64,000 bases of DNA from Agrobacterium salinitolerans (GTDB lineage Bacteria > Pseudomonadota > Alphaproteobacteria > Rhizobiales > Rhizobiaceae). The position numbers were made by a program, and so were the translations under genes. The notes below the pieces were generated by a model that was given only the letters and a program-made list of their open reading frames with translations, did no database searches and was not told the DNA's origin. Location: positions 62,001 through 126,000 of the forward strand of contig NZ_MRDH01000021.1 of assembly GCF_002008225.1 (NCBI RefSeq). The letters run 5' to 3'. Below are positions 42,624 through 55,453 of the stretch, one piece after another (position 1 is the stretch's first letter; each line of letters opens with the position of its first letter).

Positions 42624-43742
42624 TCAGCGCAGGAACCGCCTGAAACGGCGAAGCGCGAAAACAAAAAGCGCAAAGCCGATGGTGAGCAACGCCAGCAGTT
42701 GCGGCCAGACCACATCCAGCCCCGCCCCCCTGAAGAGCACCGATTGCGCCAGAATGACGAAATGGGTGTTGGGTGCGAGAAGCATGATGTACTGGATGAT
42801 ATCAGGCATGCTTTCACGTGGCGTCATGGCGCCGGAGAGCACCTGCAAAGGCAGCAGGAACAGGATCAGCAACATGCCGAATTGCGGCATGGAACCTGCG
42901 ACGGTCGCAAGGAAGATGCCCATCGACGTCATGGCGAAGAGTTGCAATGCCGTTCCAAGCAGGAAAAGTGAAAGCGAGCCTTCGATCGGAATGGCGAGCA
43001 GCCCCCTGACGACCACGAACAGGGAAAATGCCGAGGCCACCAGCACGACAAGGCCCATAGACCAGACCTTGCTGAGCATGATTTCCAGCGGCGTGACCGG
43101 CATGACCAGCAGATGCTCGACCGTGCCATGCTCACGCTCGCGAATGAGCGCCGCCCCCGTCAGCACGATCGACAGCATGGTGATGGCGGTAATGATGTTG
43201 TTGATCGACCCGAACCACGACTTGTCCAGCTCCGGGTTGAAACGGGATCGCAATGTCAGGTCCACAGGCGCCGAGGTTGCTCCGCGAGAGCGGTTGACAT
43301 ATTCCTGAACTTCGCTGGTTACGATGTTCTGCACATAACCGCCGCCGCTGAAGGCCTGGCTCATGCGGGTGGCGTCGATATTGAGCTGGATGGCCGGCTG
43401 CTGCCCGGCCATCAGCCGGCGCTGGAAATCCGGCGGGATGTTGAGCGCGAAAGTATCGAGACCCGCATCCATGCGCTTGTCCATTTCCGCAATGGAAATC
43501 TGCTTCGGCGGTGCGAAATAGGGTGGATAAAACGCCGTACTGATGCGGCCGGAAAGCGGCGACTGATCCTCGTCGACAATGGCGATGGCGGCATTGTTCA
43601 GCGTTTCCGGCAGCGCGCTGGAGCCGGTGTAGATTTGCAGCGTGAAGGCGTAGACAATGAGCAGCAGCAGCATGCCGTCGCGCGCAAGGCCGCGCAGTTC
43701 CTTGATGCCGAGCTGGAAGATGTTGGACGAAAACAGCTTCAT
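42624..43742 (-). CDS. yhhJ: ABC-2-type permease (YhhJ-like)
   Basis: This 372-residue membrane protein has an N-terminal TM, a large periplasmic domain (about 50-175) and five C-terminal TM helices with the ABC-2 coupling region [25 protein letters not shown]. It matches YhhJ of the yhiI-rbbA-yhhJ export system. Its ATG overlaps the rbbA stop by 4 nt. With RbbA and the HlyD protein it would form an exporter of unknown substrate. Confidence 0.9.
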   Translation of the reverse strand: MKLFSSNIFQLGIKELRGLARDGMLLLLIVYAFTLQIYTGSSALPETLNNAAIAIVDEDQSPLSGRISTAFYPPYFAPPKQISIAEMDKRMDAGLDTFALNIPPDFQRRLMAGQQPAIQLNIDATRMSQAFSGGGYVQNIVTSEVQEYVNRSRGATSAPVDLTLRSRFNPELDKSWFGSINNIITAITMLSIVLTGAALIREREHGTVEHLLVMPVTPLEIMLSKVWSMGLVVLVASAFSLFVVVRGLLAIPIEGSLSLFLLGTALQLFAMTSMGIFLATVAGSMPQFGMLLILFLLPLQVLSGAMTPRESMPDIIQYIMLLAPNTHFVILAQSVLFRGAGLDVVWPQLLALLTIGFALFVFALRRFRRFLR

Positions 43743-46507
43743 GACGCCTGTTTCCTCAAAAGTGCGGCGCCGGCAATGAGAAGCAGCGGAATGGCGATGA
43801 GAAGCGGCAGGAAAGAGCCGGAGAGCCCGGCGAAATCCAGCCCCTTCGAAAAGGTGCCGCGCGAAATGGTCATGAAATAGGTAGCGGGATAGATGTTGCC
43901 GATAAAGGCGCCCGCCCCCTGTAGCGATGAAACGGGATCGATCATGCCCGAATATTGCGTTGCAGGAATAAGCGTCAGCAGGGCCGTGCCGAAGATTGCC
44001 GCAATCTGGCTTTTCATGAAGGACGACATGAGTAGGCCGATGGAGGTGGCAATGATGACATAGAGCAGCGCTCCCGTCGCATAGGCGAGATAACTTCCGG
44101 TGAAAGGGACCTGGAAGATGAAGATGGCGAAAGCCGTCAGAAGCAGGAAATTAAGCATGCCAAGAGCCACATACGGAAGCTGCTTGCCGATCAGGAATTC
44201 CAGCCGCGTGGTCGGCGTCACGTAAAGATTGACGATGGAGCCGAGCTCCTTTTCCCTGACGACGCTGAGTGCCGAAAGCATGGCGGGAATGAGCATCAGC
44301 AGCAGCGGAATGACCGCCGGCACCATGGCGACGAGGCTTTTGACGTCAGGATTGTAACGATAGCGCGTTTCGATGCTGAAACTGCTCTGCGTCGCCGCGC
44401 TGCCGTAAATCTCGACGGCCTTGCGCGCCAGCCATGTCTGGTGCATGCCCTGCACGTATCCGCGAACGGTTTCCGCCCGCTGCGGCATGGCGCCATCGAT
44501 CCACGCGCCCACCTCCACGGTTTTGCCGCGCAAGACATCCCGGCCGAAACCGGAGGGAATTTCGATGGCGAGGCTGAGTTCCCCGTCACGCATCCGCCGA
44601 TCCATATCGGCATAATCGCGGATCGGTTCCTTTTCGATGAAGTAACGGGAGCCGGCAATATCGAGCACGTAGTCACGGCTGATGGTGGAATCGTCGCGGT
44701 CCAGCACCGCGAAGGTCAGGTCCTCGACATCGAGATTGATGCCGTATCCGATGACAAACATCAGGATGACGCTGCCGAGCACCGCCAGCGTTCCGCGAAT
44801 GGGGTCCCGCTGCAGCTCCAGCGCCTCGCGGCGGGTATAGCTGAACATGCGCCGGAAATCGAAAAACCTCTTGCGCGTGGGTGCGGCATGTTGCGTCACT
44901 GGCACCTCAGCTGCCGGTGTGGGCTGTGTCGCGGGCTTTCCCTTCTTCACACCCGAGGCATCCTCGAGATAAGCGACGAAAGCCTCTTCGAGCGTTGCGG
45001 CATTGCGGCTCCTGGTAATCGCGTCAGGCGTATCGCTGATCAGCACCTTACCGGCATGCATCAGCGAAATGCGGTCGCAACGCTCCGCCTCGTTCATGAA
45101 ATGGGTGGAGATGAAGATGGTGACATTGTCGTTGCGCGAGAGATCGGCAAGGATTTGCCAGAACCCGTCGCGCGCCACCGGGTCGACGCCGGAGGTCGGC
45201 TCGTCGAGGATGAGAATATCAGGCGAATGGATCATCGCCACCGCAAGCGACAGCCTCTGCCGGATGCCGAGCGGCAGGTCGTCCGGCAGTGTTTCCATGA
45301 CAGCGCCGAGATCGAAACGCTCGGCCATTTCGGCGATACGCGGCTGAATGGTGTCTTCCGGCAGCTTGAACAGGCGGGCGTGAAGATCGAGGTTCTGCCG
45401 CACGGTCAGTTCTGAATAAAGCGAGAAGGCCTGGCTCATGTAACCGACGCGGTGGCGGATTGCCATGTCGCTGGCATCCACCTTGTGCCCGAAGAGCTTG
45501 GCTTCGCCTTCGCTAGCCGCCAGAAGCCCGGTCAGCATCTTCATGGTCGTGGATTTTCCGCAGCCATTGGAGCCGAGAAAGCCGAAAATCTCGCCGCGCG
45601 GAATCTTGAAGCTGACATTGTCGACGGCGGTAAAATCGCCGAAGCGCATGCTGAGATGCGACGCCTCGATGGCATAATCGGCCTCACCCGCCACCTTGCG
45701 CGGCGCGATATGCACCTCGTGGTAACCCTTGCGCTTTTCTTCGGGAAGAAGCGCGATGAAGGCGGCGTCGAGATTGGGTGCGGAGGTGCGCTCGAGAAGT
45801 TCGGCGGGTGAGCCGGTGGCGAGTATTTTGCCGCCGTCCATGGCGACCAGCCAGTCGAAACCTGCGGCCTCTTCCATATAGGCCGTGGCAACGATGACGC
45901 TCATACCCGGACGCCCGGCCCGGATGGAGCTGATCAGCTCCCAGAATTGCCGGCGTGACAGCGGGTCGACGCCGGTGGTCGGCTCATCGAGAATGAGCAG
46001 GTCAGGATCGTGGATCAGCGCGCAGCAGAGCCCGAGCTTCTGCTTCATGCCGCCGGAAAGCTTCATCGCGGGGCGGTCGGCGAAGGGCTCGAGGCCAGTG
46101 CTCTTCAGTAGCTCGGCAATGCGCGCCTGCCGCTCCCTACTGCCCTGCCCGAACAGCCTGCCGAAAAAGTCGATATTCTCGAAGACGGACAGGGTGGGAT
46201 AAAGGTTCTTGCCAAGACCCTGCGGCATGTAGGCAATACTCGGGCAGGTATCCTCGCGGTGACGCGGATCGGACATATCACCACCCAGAACCTCCACCTT
46301 GCCCTTCTGGATGGCGCGCGCGCCAGAGACGAGCGACAACATGCTCGATTTGCCGACACCGTCCGGCCCGATAAGCCCTATCATCCGCCCGGCGGGGATC
46401 TCGACCGATATATCGGCCAGCGCGATGGTGCTTCCGAAGGTCAGCCGCACATCGGTCAGCCGCGCGACCGGTGCATTTCTGTCATTCGTTGCGGAGGGCG
46501 TGACCAT
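43739..46507 (-). CDS. rbbA: fused ABC-ABC-permease protein (RbbA/YhiH-like)
   Basis: This 922-residue protein fuses two ABC ATPase domains to one ABC-2 permease. Domain 1 has GPDGVGKSS near 47-55, [11 protein letters not shown] and [13 protein letters not shown]. Domain 2 has [22 protein letters not shown] and [13 protein letters not shown]. The C-terminal part (about 530-922) has an N-terminal TM, a periplasmic domain and five TM helices with [18 protein letters not shown]. Domain 1 has Asp for the usual Asn/Ser in Walker A. GAGGGG precedes the ATG at 46507. The upstream in-frame reading is antisense to nothing real and overlaps the HlyD gene. Confidence 0.92.
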   Translation of the reverse strand: MVTPSATNDRNAPVARLTDVRLTFGSTIALADISVEIPAGRMIGLIGPDGVGKSSMLSLVSGARAIQKGKVEVLGGDMSDPRHREDTCPSIAYMPQGLGKNLYPTLSVFENIDFFGRLFGQGSRERQARIAELLKSTGLEPFADRPAMKLSGGMKQKLGLCCALIHDPDLLILDEPTTGVDPLSRRQFWELISSIRAGRPGMSVIVATAYMEEAAGFDWLVAMDGGKILATGSPAELLERTSAPNLDAAFIALLPEEKRKGYHEVHIAPRKVAGEADYAIEASHLSMRFGDFTAVDNVSFKIPRGEIFGFLGSNGCGKSTTMKMLTGLLAASEGEAKLFGHKVDASDMAIRHRVGYMSQAFSLYSELTVRQNLDLHARLFKLPEDTIQPRIAEMAERFDLGAVMETLPDDLPLGIRQRLSLAVAMIHSPDILILDEPTSGVDPVARDGFWQILADLSRNDNVTIFISTHFMNEAERCDRISLMHAGKVLISDTPDAITRSRNAATLEEAFVAYLEDASGVKKGKPATQPTPAAEVPVTQHAAPTRKRFFDFRRMFSYTRREALELQRDPIRGTLAVLGSVILMFVIGYGINLDVEDLTFAVLDRDDSTISRDYVLDIAGSRYFIEKEPIRDYADMDRRMRDGELSLAIEIPSGFGRDVLRGKTVEVGAWIDGAMPQRAETVRGYVQGMHQTWLARKAVEIYGSAATQSSFSIETRYRYNPDVKSLVAMVPAVIPLLLMLIPAMLSALSVVREKELGSIVNLYVTPTTRLEFLIGKQLPYVALGMLNFLLLTAFAIFIFQVPFTGSYLAYATGALLYVIIATSIGLLMSSFMKSQIAAIFGTALLTLIPATQYSGMIDPVSSLQGAGAFIGNIYPATYFMTISRGTFSKGLDFAGLSGSFLPLLIAIPLLLIAGAALLRKQAS

Positions 46508-46517
46508 CGCGCGCCCC

Positions 46518-47582
46518 TCACTTGACAAGATTGCGTTCGAGGTTTTCCGGCCAGGCGGCCTGTGGATCAAGCCGGACATAGGCCATGCCGGGCAGCCCGG
46601 TTTTGACATATTGGATATATTTCTGCAGCAGTTCCTGCGGGATTTGCGCCCGCACCCGGAAGGTGAGCTTCTGGCGTTCCTCTTCGGTTTCAACCGTCTT
46701 CGGTGTGAACTGCGCGACATCGGCAACGAAGGAAACTTTCGCCGGAATGGTATATTGCGGGGCCGCGTCCAGTATCAGGCGCACATCCGAGCCCATGGAC
46801 GTGCGACCGGCCTCGGCTGTCGGCAGGAAGAACGTCATATAGACATCGCCGAGATCGACGAGGTTCAGAACCCGTCCACCGGCGGACAGCACCTCACCGG
46901 GCTGGGCGATCCGATATTGCACGCGGCCGTCGCGGGGTGATTTCAGCGTCGCATCGGCGATATCAGTCTCGATGCTTTCAATATCGGCCTGCGCGGCGTC
47001 CACCGCCGCCTCGGCATCGACGATCTGCGCCTTGGCCGCGTTGATTGCGGCATCGGAGGCGGCAAGCGAGGCCTGGGCGGAGGCAAGCGTGGCGCGGGCG
47101 GACTGCTCGGCGGCTTCACTGTCATCGACGATCTGCTGCGAAACGGCGTTGCCGGTCAGCAGCTGTTTCGAGCGTGCATAGGTCTTGGAGGCAGAATCGA
47201 GCTGAGCCTTGCGCTGTTCGACCACCGCCAGCGCCGAGGTTTTTTCGGCTTCCCGCTGGGCGACAAGGCTGTGGGCCGTATCGATTGCTATTTTCGCACG
47301 GCGAAACTGTGCTTCGGCCTGACGCTTCCGCGCCTCCAGCTGGGCGGTGTCCATCTGCGCCAGCACCTGCCCCGCCTTCACGAAATCGCCTTCACGCACC
47401 ATGATGTCCTGAAGGCGGCCTGCGGTCTTGGTGGAAATGTCGATTTCGACTGCTTCGATCCGGCCGTTGCTGGCCACAAATCCGGCAGGAAGCCCCTCAC
47501 CCTTCAGCTTTGACCAGGAGAAATAGGCAATACCAGCAATAACCAGAACCACCAGACCAACGAGCAAGCCTTTTTTAGACAT
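46518..47582 (-). CDS. yhiI: HlyD-family membrane-fusion protein (YhiI-like)
   Basis: This 354-residue protein has one N-terminal TM helix (about 6-23), a biotinyl-lipoyl-like segment ([23 protein letters not shown]), a long Ala/Gln-rich coiled coil (about 75-210) and the C-terminal beta domains. It would bridge the inner-membrane RbbA/YhhJ exporter to an outer-membrane channel; no TolC-like gene is nearby. GGGGAAGACGG precedes the ATG. Confidence 0.92.
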   Translation of the reverse strand: MSKKGLLVGLVVLVIAGIAYFSWSKLKGEGLPAGFVASNGRIEAVEIDISTKTAGRLQDIMVREGDFVKAGQVLAQMDTAQLEARKRQAEAQFRRAKIAIDTAHSLVAQREAEKTSALAVVEQRKAQLDSASKTYARSKQLLTGNAVSQQIVDDSEAAEQSARATLASAQASLAASDAAINAAKAQIVDAEAAVDAAQADIESIETDIADATLKSPRDGRVQYRIAQPGEVLSAGGRVLNLVDLGDVYMTFFLPTAEAGRTSMGSDVRLILDAAPQYTIPAKVSFVADVAQFTPKTVETEEERQKLTFRVRAQIPQELLQKYIQYVKTGLPGMAYVRLDPQAAWPENLERNLVK

Positions 47583-47893
47583 CCGTCTTCCCCATGAACC
47601 CTTCGAATTTCAACCCTAATACGATGAAACCGAAGAAGCCAGCCACCTTTGCGTTTAGTATTCGCACCCGACATTTCTCCTGTTTGAGGAGAACGGGCCG
47701 GGTTAAGGGCTGTTTACGTGAGGGTGTGTTTTGCGGCTTTGACACAAGTCAAGTGCAAGGGAGGTTTCGCTAGGTGGTTGGATCCTCGAGACAACTCGTC
47801 CCGAGGATGACATCGAATATCGAAAGAGGCGTATCGGTGAACTCAACCACAGACGGAAACTCGCCACCTCTCATTGGCCGCAGCAACCGCGCC
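47583..47893. other. 311-nt intergenic region upstream of the export operon
   Basis: No gene is supported here. It contains an 11-bp inverted repeat with one mismatch (ATCCTCGAGAC at 47782-47792 and GTCCCGAGGAT at 47798-47808) without a U run, which may be a repeat-element remnant or a stability hairpin after the GH4 gene. The exporter promoter is presumably at the left end. Confidence 0.5.
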
Positions 47894-49267
47894 TTACACC
47901 GCGCGCGCCCGCTTCACCTCCACCTGCGTCCATTCCGGCAGCCAGTCGCGATGGGCGAGCAGCAGATCGTCCACCAGCGACCAGATCTGGTCGAGATCCA
48001 GTTCCGCCGCCGTGTGCGGGTCCATCATCGCCGCATGGAAGATGTGCTCGCGGTTTTCGCTCATCAGCGCCCGCACCGTCAGTTCCTGCACATTGATGTT
48101 GGTGCGCATCAGCGCGGCGAGCTGCGGCGGCAATTCGCCGATGAAGGTGGGCTGCACGCCGTTATGGTCGACAAGGCAGGGCACTTCCGCCGCGCAATCC
48201 GATGGCAGCGAGGTGATGCAGCCATTATTGCGCTGATTGCCATAGATGACGGAGGGCTCGCCGGTCCAGACCGAGTTGATGATGGAGGAGGCATATTCCT
48301 TCGATGGCTTGACCTCGATCGTGTCGGCCGAACGATAGGCAGCCGCCTGGTCCTTCCAGCGCTCGATCTGCTCGATGCAGCGCTTGGGATATTCATCGAG
48401 CGGGATGCCGAATTTTTCGATCAAATCCTCGCGCCCTTCCTTGATGAAATAGGGCGTATATTCGGCGAAATGTTCGGAACTTTCTGTGACGAAATAACCA
48501 AGCCGCGTCAGCATCTCGTAACGCACCTTGTTGGGGCAACGCGGGTTCCAACCAGGCTTCGGCGCCCGGCCTTCGCGGTAGCCTCGCACGAGGTCCGGAT
48601 AGAGGTTCTTGTAGCTGCCATCGGGCTGGCGGTGTTCGAATTCGAGGAAAAACGCCATGTGGTTGATGCCGGCCGAACGGTAGCGAATTTCCTCGTAAGG
48701 AATATCGAGATCGTGGGCGAGTTCCATGGCCGTGCCTTGCACGGAATGACAAAGGCCGACCTGCCGGATCGTCGGATATTTCTCCGCAATCGCCCAGGTG
48801 TTGATCGCCATGGGGTTCACATATTGCAGCATGATGGCGTTGGGGCAGACCGCCAGCATGTCCTCGCAGATTTTCCACAGATGCGGCACGGTGCGCAGGC
48901 CGCGCATGATGCCGCCGACGCCGAGCGTATCGGCGATGGTCTGGCGCAGGCCGTATTTGCGTGGCACCTCGAAATCGGTGACCGTGCAGGGTTCGTACCC
49001 GCCGATCTGGAAGGCGACGACAACGAAATCAGCACCGGCAAGCGCCTTTTTCTGGTCAGTGTAGGTCTCGGCTTTCGCCTTTGCCCCCAGCGTCGAAATC
49101 AGCTTGTTGACGACGACGGCGCTTTCTTCCAGCCTTTCACGATTGATATCCATCAGCGCGATGGTGGCGCCCGAAAGGGCCGGACGCTGGAGCACGTCGC
49201 CGATGATGTTCTTCATGAACACCGTGGAGCCTGCACCGATGAATGTGATCTTGGGATCTCTTGCCAT
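47894..49267 (-). CDS. GH4 family alpha-galactosidase/glycosidase (second copy)
   Basis: This 457-residue NAD- and metal-dependent GH4 enzyme has the Rossmann motif KITFIGAGSTVF, the metal-site Cys in VGLCHSVQG, the His in GINHMAFFLEFE and NPMAINTWA. It belongs with MelA-like alpha-galactosidases. The ATG at 49267 has GGAGG upstream. It is the last gene of the agp operon, 22 nt after the ATPase gene, and is distinct from the GH4 enzyme at the operon start. Confidence 0.9.
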   Translation of the reverse strand: MARDPKITFIGAGSTVFMKNIIGDVLQRPALSGATIALMDINRERLEESAVVVNKLISTLGAKAKAETYTDQKKALAGADFVVVAFQIGGYEPCTVTDFEVPRKYGLRQTIADTLGVGGIMRGLRTVPHLWKICEDMLAVCPNAIMLQYVNPMAINTWAIAEKYPTIRQVGLCHSVQGTAMELAHDLDIPYEEIRYRSAGINHMAFFLEFEHRQPDGSYKNLYPDLVRGYREGRAPKPGWNPRCPNKVRYEMLTRLGYFVTESSEHFAEYTPYFIKEGREDLIEKFGIPLDEYPKRCIEQIERWKDQAAAYRSADTIEVKPSKEYASSIINSVWTGEPSVIYGNQRNNGCITSLPSDCAAEVPCLVDHNGVQPTFIGELPPQLAALMRTNINVQELTVRALMSENREHIFHAAMMDPHTAAELDLDQIWSLVDDLLLAHRDWLPEWTQVEVKRARAV

Positions 49268-49289
49268 GTCTACCTCCGGCATTGTGAAT

Positions 49290-50957
<1,668 letters not shown>

Positions 50958-50969
50958 TTCACGCACCTC

Positions 50970-52106
50970 TCAATAGGGATCGACGGCATCGCGCAGGCCG
51001 TCGCCGAGCGCGTTGAAAGCAAAGACGGTGACCAGCACGAAGCCGACCGGGGCAAGGATCCACGGATAGGAGCCGATGACGGAATAGGTCGCCGTATCCT
51101 GCAGCATCAGGCCCCAGGAGATCAGCGGTGGTTTGACCGCAAAGCCAAGGAACCCCAGGAAGGATTCGAGCAGAACGACGCTTGGAATATGCAAGGTCAC
51201 GGCAACGATCACATGGCTCATCACATTCGGCAGGATGTGCTGGAAGATGATGCGCCGGTCGGTCGCGCCAACGGCAATCGCCGCGCGCACATAATCGATA
51301 CGCGCGAGCGCCAGCGTCTTGCCGCGCACCTCGCGCGACATCTGCGCCCAGCCAAGCGCCGACATAACGCCGACCACAAAGACAAGGAACACGGTCGTCG
51401 GTGCGGTGACCGGAATGAGCGAGGTTAGCGCGAAATAAAGCGGCAATTGGGGAAAGGCCAGCATCACTTCCACAAAACGCTGCACCCAGGCATCCAGCGG
51501 CCCGCCGAAATATCCTGATATCAGACCGACACTGGTGCCGATGACGGTGACGATGGCGACGACGCTTAAGGCGATGGCAAGCGAGATGCGCGAGCCGTAA
51601 ATGGCGCGCGACAGCACGTCGCGCCCGAACTTGTCGGTGCCGAGAAAATGGACAGGCTGGCCATCGGTCGAGCCGAAGAAATGCCGGCTCATCGGGATAA
51701 AACCCAACAGCCTGTATTCCGCACCTTTGACGAAGAAGCCAAGATAGATGGGATTGTCGTAATCCGGCCCGACGATGGGCTGGAAGGTGACGGGATCGAG
51801 TTCTTCCGTCTCGGCGATGGCATAGACGCGCGGTGCAAGGCTTAAATTCCCGTCTTTGTCGAAGAAACTGACCACCTGCGGCGGCGAGAAGCTAGCATTG
51901 GTTTCAAGCGGGTTCATCGGCGCGAAGAAATCCGCAAAGACGGCAATCAGGATCAACAGCGCTACCAGCACCAGCCCGACTATGCCGGTAAACGAGCGCC
52001 GGAGACGCCGCCAGACCAGTGCGAGATAGGTCTCGTTGCCATGGGTGGAGCGGTCGGGTTTTGCCGCGGTAGCAGTTTCGGTTTTCACGTCGTCAAACGC
52101 CATCAT
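50970..52106 (-). CDS. agpC: alpha-galactoside ABC importer permease (DppC-type)
   Basis: This 378-residue permease has a long N-terminal cytoplasmic segment, TM1 near 40-60, a large periplasmic loop with FLGTDKFGRDVLSRAIYGSR, and five more TM helices. The coupling loop reads AAIAVGATDRRIIFQHILPN. GGGAGGG precedes the ATG at 52106, which lies one base after the agpB stop. Confidence 0.9.
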   Translation of the reverse strand: MMAFDDVKTETATAAKPDRSTHGNETYLALVWRRLRRSFTGIVGLVLVALLILIAVFADFFAPMNPLETNASFSPPQVVSFFDKDGNLSLAPRVYAIAETEELDPVTFQPIVGPDYDNPIYLGFFVKGAEYRLLGFIPMSRHFFGSTDGQPVHFLGTDKFGRDVLSRAIYGSRISLAIALSVVAIVTVIGTSVGLISGYFGGPLDAWVQRFVEVMLAFPQLPLYFALTSLIPVTAPTTVFLVFVVGVMSALGWAQMSREVRGKTLALARIDYVRAAIAVGATDRRIIFQHILPNVMSHVIVAVTLHIPSVVLLESFLGFLGFAVKPPLISWGLMLQDTATYSVIGSYPWILAPVGFVLVTVFAFNALGDGLRDAVDPY

Positions 52107-52107
52107 C

Positions 52108-53115
52108 TCAGGCCCTCCCGAATTCGCGGACGCGCGGGTCGAGCATGGCGAGCAGCATGTCGGCGATGATGTTGCCGACGATCAGCGTTGCAGCCAGCAC
52201 CATCATGAAGGTGGCGGTGACATAAACATCGCCCACCGCCATGGAGCCGACAATGGCCGGGCCGACGGTCGGCAGCGCGAAGATGATCGCGGTCTCGATT
52301 TCACCGCTCAACATATAGGGCAGCACCACGCCCTGATACATGACGAGCGGGTGCACGGCATTCGGCACCGCATGGCGCATGATGACGGCGCCTTCTGAAA
52401 GCCCCTTGGCGCGGGCTGTCTCGACATATTGCGCATTCAGCGTATCGAGCAGATTGCCGCGCATGACCCGCATATTGTAGGCAAGGCCACCGAAGACGGC
52501 GATGGCGACCACCGGCCAGACATGGCTGACGAGATCGACGAATTTTGCCCACGACCAGGGCGCCCCGCCATATTGCGGCGAAAAGAAACTGCCGATCTCC
52601 GACACGTCGAAATGAAACACCATGAGATAAACAAGGATCAGCGCCATCAGGAAACGCGGGATCGTCATGCCGAGGAAGGCGATGGTGGAGAGAAGGTTGT
52701 CGACCCAGGAATATTGCCGTGTGGCCGCCCAGATGCCGAAAGCGATGCCGAGAATGGACGCAAAGATGTGGCAGACCAGCGCCAGCGCAATGGTGCGCGG
52801 CAGGCGTTCGCCAACCACATCGGCAACCGGCTTGTTGTAATAGAAGCTGTAGCCGAAATCGCCGCGGGTGACGATGCCCCCGATCCAGTTGAAATATTGA
52901 ATGACGAGCGGCTTATCGAGGCCATGTTCTATACGGTAAGCCTGCGCCTGCGCTTCCGCCTGCTCGAAGGATGCCCCACCCTGGTTCATCAGCTGCGAGC
53001 GGATGTAGTCGGCATAATCGCCGGGCGGCGCCTGGATGATGGCGAAGGTCACCACGCTCAGGATCAGCAGCACCGGAATGGCGGATGCAACGCGTATCGT
53101 TAGAAATCTCAGCAT
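52108..53115 (-). CDS. agpB: alpha-galactoside ABC importer permease (DppB-type)
   Basis: This 335-residue permease starts with a TM helix (MLRFLTIRVASAIPVLLILS) and has a periplasmic segment followed by five TM helices. The coupling loop reads VETARAKGLSEGAVIMRHAVPN. It lies 145 nt after agpA and is coupled to agpC. Confidence 0.9.
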   Translation of the reverse strand: MLRFLTIRVASAIPVLLILSVVTFAIIQAPPGDYADYIRSQLMNQGGASFEQAEAQAQAYRIEHGLDKPLVIQYFNWIGGIVTRGDFGYSFYYNKPVADVVGERLPRTIALALVCHIFASILGIAFGIWAATRQYSWVDNLLSTIAFLGMTIPRFLMALILVYLMVFHFDVSEIGSFFSPQYGGAPWSWAKFVDLVSHVWPVVAIAVFGGLAYNMRVMRGNLLDTLNAQYVETARAKGLSEGAVIMRHAVPNAVHPLVMYQGVVLPYMLSGEIETAIIFALPTVGPAIVGSMAVGDVYVTATFMMVLAATLIVGNIIADMLLAMLDPRVREFGRA

Positions 53116-53260
53116 CGAACGGTCTTCCTCGGTTTGGATGGGCCGTGTGTTGCCGGCCGCGCTTTACGCGCGACCGGTACCGGGTGTGCTCCGGGAGGAG
53201 TTCTTCAGGGTCTTGGCATTTTCAGACGAAAAAGCAGTGTCCGCTCTTCCTGGAAATGCT

Positions 53261-55348
53261 TTAGTTGATCGGCCCGCCCTCTCCCGGCTTGCCGGGAAGC
53301 TGCTGCGGGAAAAGTTCGTATTTGCCCTGCTTGTCGGCTGCGACCCAAAGGCGTTCGCGGATGATGGAATCTTCGGCCCAGTTGAACATGAAGATCGGCG
53401 TGCCCTGCGGCACATTCGAGAACCGCTTGTTGACGATCAGTGCGCCGGGATATTCGGTGAGGCCAATCGTATAGAGGTTCTGCGTATAGACCTTCTGATA
53501 TTGCTTCATCAGTTCCGCCCGCTCGGCATTGTCTTGCGACGAGATGAATTTGCGAACGATGTCGGCCATCTCCTTCTCGAACGGCATCAGATCGAGTTCC
53601 TTGCCTTCGGGCGAGCGATGGTTCCAGCTGGTGCGCGGGCCGACAGGGGCAAGCTGCTCGGTATTTTGCACCACGGATGAAAGCTCGGTGGAGTTGCGCC
53701 GCACCAGCCAGTCGAACTGTCCGCCATAATGGGCGGCGTCGCGCTGGTTGGAATCGAGACTGTTGATAACGACGCGCAGGCCGAGTTTCGCCATCTGGCC
53801 AACAAGACCTTCCGCGAGGCTCTTGTCCGTCGCGTAACCGTTATTGACGAGAAGGGTAATTTCGACATTGCGACCGCCCAGCGTTTCCTTCGGGAAATTC
53901 AGGAAACCATCGCCATCCGTGTCCTTCAGGCCGATCGAGGCGAGTGCGGCCTTGGCTCCCTCAAGGTCGAAGGGGTAATAGACCGTGGAGGCGCGATCAT
54001 AGAAACTGGTGCCAGACGAAATTCCGCCCGGATAAATCGCCGTGAACGGACCCTTCACCAGCGAGTCGCCGACGGCCTTGCGGTCGATGGCCGATGTAAC
54101 GGCCTGCCGGAACACCTCGTTGCGGTTCAGCTCGCGAATAGCCTGCCCGCGCTCGTCCGGATTGCCCCAGCCATTGGCGGAGAAGTTCATCTGCAGATTA
54201 TAGCCGATGAGGCGCGGCCCGAAGGCAAGGCGGGCCGGCGCATTGGGCTCGGCGGCGCGTTTCAGTGAAGCGACGAAATTTTCCGGCTGTTCCAGGTTTG
54301 AGAAATCGCCAGATCCCGCCACGGCCTGCACATCACGGTCTGCCCAGGTGGAGAGCTTGTAGTGAACTTCGTTGAGATAGGGCAGCTGCTGGCCCTTCTC
54401 ATCGACCTTCCAGTAATAGGGGTTGCGACGCAGAACGATGAGATCGTCCGGCCGGTATGACACCGGCACCCACGCGCCCATGACCGGCATGTTCATATAT
54501 TCCGGCGGGAACGCGTTCTTGAACTGGTTATAGGTATTCTTGGAATATTTGGGATGCTGGGGCTTCAAGAGATGCGACGGCCCGGGGCAGAAGCTCGGAT
54601 AGGCCATGGTGTAGAGATATTGTTTGGGAAACGCTGCCTTGAACGTCCATTCGACGGTGTAGTCATCGACCTTCTTCAGCGTCGTTCCCTCGCCGAAAGC
54701 CTCAGGCGATGCGCCGCCGCCAAGCGGTGAGACATTGGGATCGATGACGGCGTCTTCCCAGTAGAACATCACGTCATCGGCGTTGAAGGGCTCGCCGTCG
54801 GACCACTTGGCACCCTTGACGAGATGCATCGTCAGCTTGTGGCCGTCTTCGGACCATTCCCAGCTTTTCGCCAGATTGGGCAGCGGTTCGGTATCCTTGG
54901 CATCCACCTGGAAGAGCGGCGCGGTGCGCGTCAGGCATTCGGAAAGGGCGATATCGATGCCGCCCCAGCCCTGGCTCTGGCCGGCAATGTAGTTCCAGCC
55001 CTCGGGCCTGCCGCCCACCACATGGCGCATCGTGTCGCCGTAAACACCCATGCCGTCGGGCATATTGCCGGTCTTGTAGACCAGCGGCTCTTCCGGCAGG
55101 CGCTCTTTCAAGGGCGGCAGCTTGCCGGTCTTTTCGAATTTCTCTGTGATCCAGTCAGGTTCGCTGTAGTCCGGCAGCGCCTTGAATTCGAGGATCGAGT
55201 CGCGCGCCACATAATTGATCTTGCCTTCGGCCGGAAATTGCGGCGGCTCGGGCGGCGTGGTGGTCTCGAAGGCATTCGCATTGAGTGCGATCATCGAAAC
55301 ACCGAGACCCAGTGCCGAGATGATACCGATCCTGTGTTGAAGTAACAT
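53261..55348 (-). CDS. agpA: alpha-galactoside-binding protein (SBP_5 family)
   Basis: This 695-residue periplasmic protein has a signal peptide ending near NANA (residue 26) and an SBP_5 fold, with LAKSWEWSEDGHKLTMHLVKG and WSDGEPFNADDVMFYWEDAV. It is longer than peptide-binding homologs and matches the AgpA group that binds melibiose and raffinose-type sugars. GGAGGAAAAA precedes the ATG at 55348. It follows the first GH4 gene and heads the importer genes. Confidence 0.9.
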   Translation of the reverse strand: MLLQHRIGIISALGLGVSMIALNANAFETTTPPEPPQFPAEGKINYVARDSILEFKALPDYSEPDWITEKFEKTGKLPPLKERLPEEPLVYKTGNMPDGMGVYGDTMRHVVGGRPEGWNYIAGQSQGWGGIDIALSECLTRTAPLFQVDAKDTEPLPNLAKSWEWSEDGHKLTMHLVKGAKWSDGEPFNADDVMFYWEDAVIDPNVSPLGGGASPEAFGEGTTLKKVDDYTVEWTFKAAFPKQYLYTMAYPSFCPGPSHLLKPQHPKYSKNTYNQFKNAFPPEYMNMPVMGAWVPVSYRPDDLIVLRRNPYYWKVDEKGQQLPYLNEVHYKLSTWADRDVQAVAGSGDFSNLEQPENFVASLKRAAEPNAPARLAFGPRLIGYNLQMNFSANGWGNPDERGQAIRELNRNEVFRQAVTSAIDRKAVGDSLVKGPFTAIYPGGISSGTSFYDRASTVYYPFDLEGAKAALASIGLKDTDGDGFLNFPKETLGGRNVEITLLVNNGYATDKSLAEGLVGQMAKLGLRVVINSLDSNQRDAAHYGGQFDWLVRRNSTELSSVVQNTEQLAPVGPRTSWNHRSPEGKELDLMPFEKEMADIVRKFISSQDNAERAELMKQYQKVYTQNLYTIGLTEYPGALIVNKRFSNVPQGTPIFMFNWAEDSIIRERLWVAADKQGKYELFPQQLPGKPGEGGPIN

Positions 55349-55453
55349 CGTTTTTCCTCCCAAATGGCAGCTCTTCGAGCGCCCACCCTCTGTGATCGTT
55401 AAGACCGGACGGCGAACTCCCTTTCGCCACCGGCCTGTTTTCATGCTTTTTCC

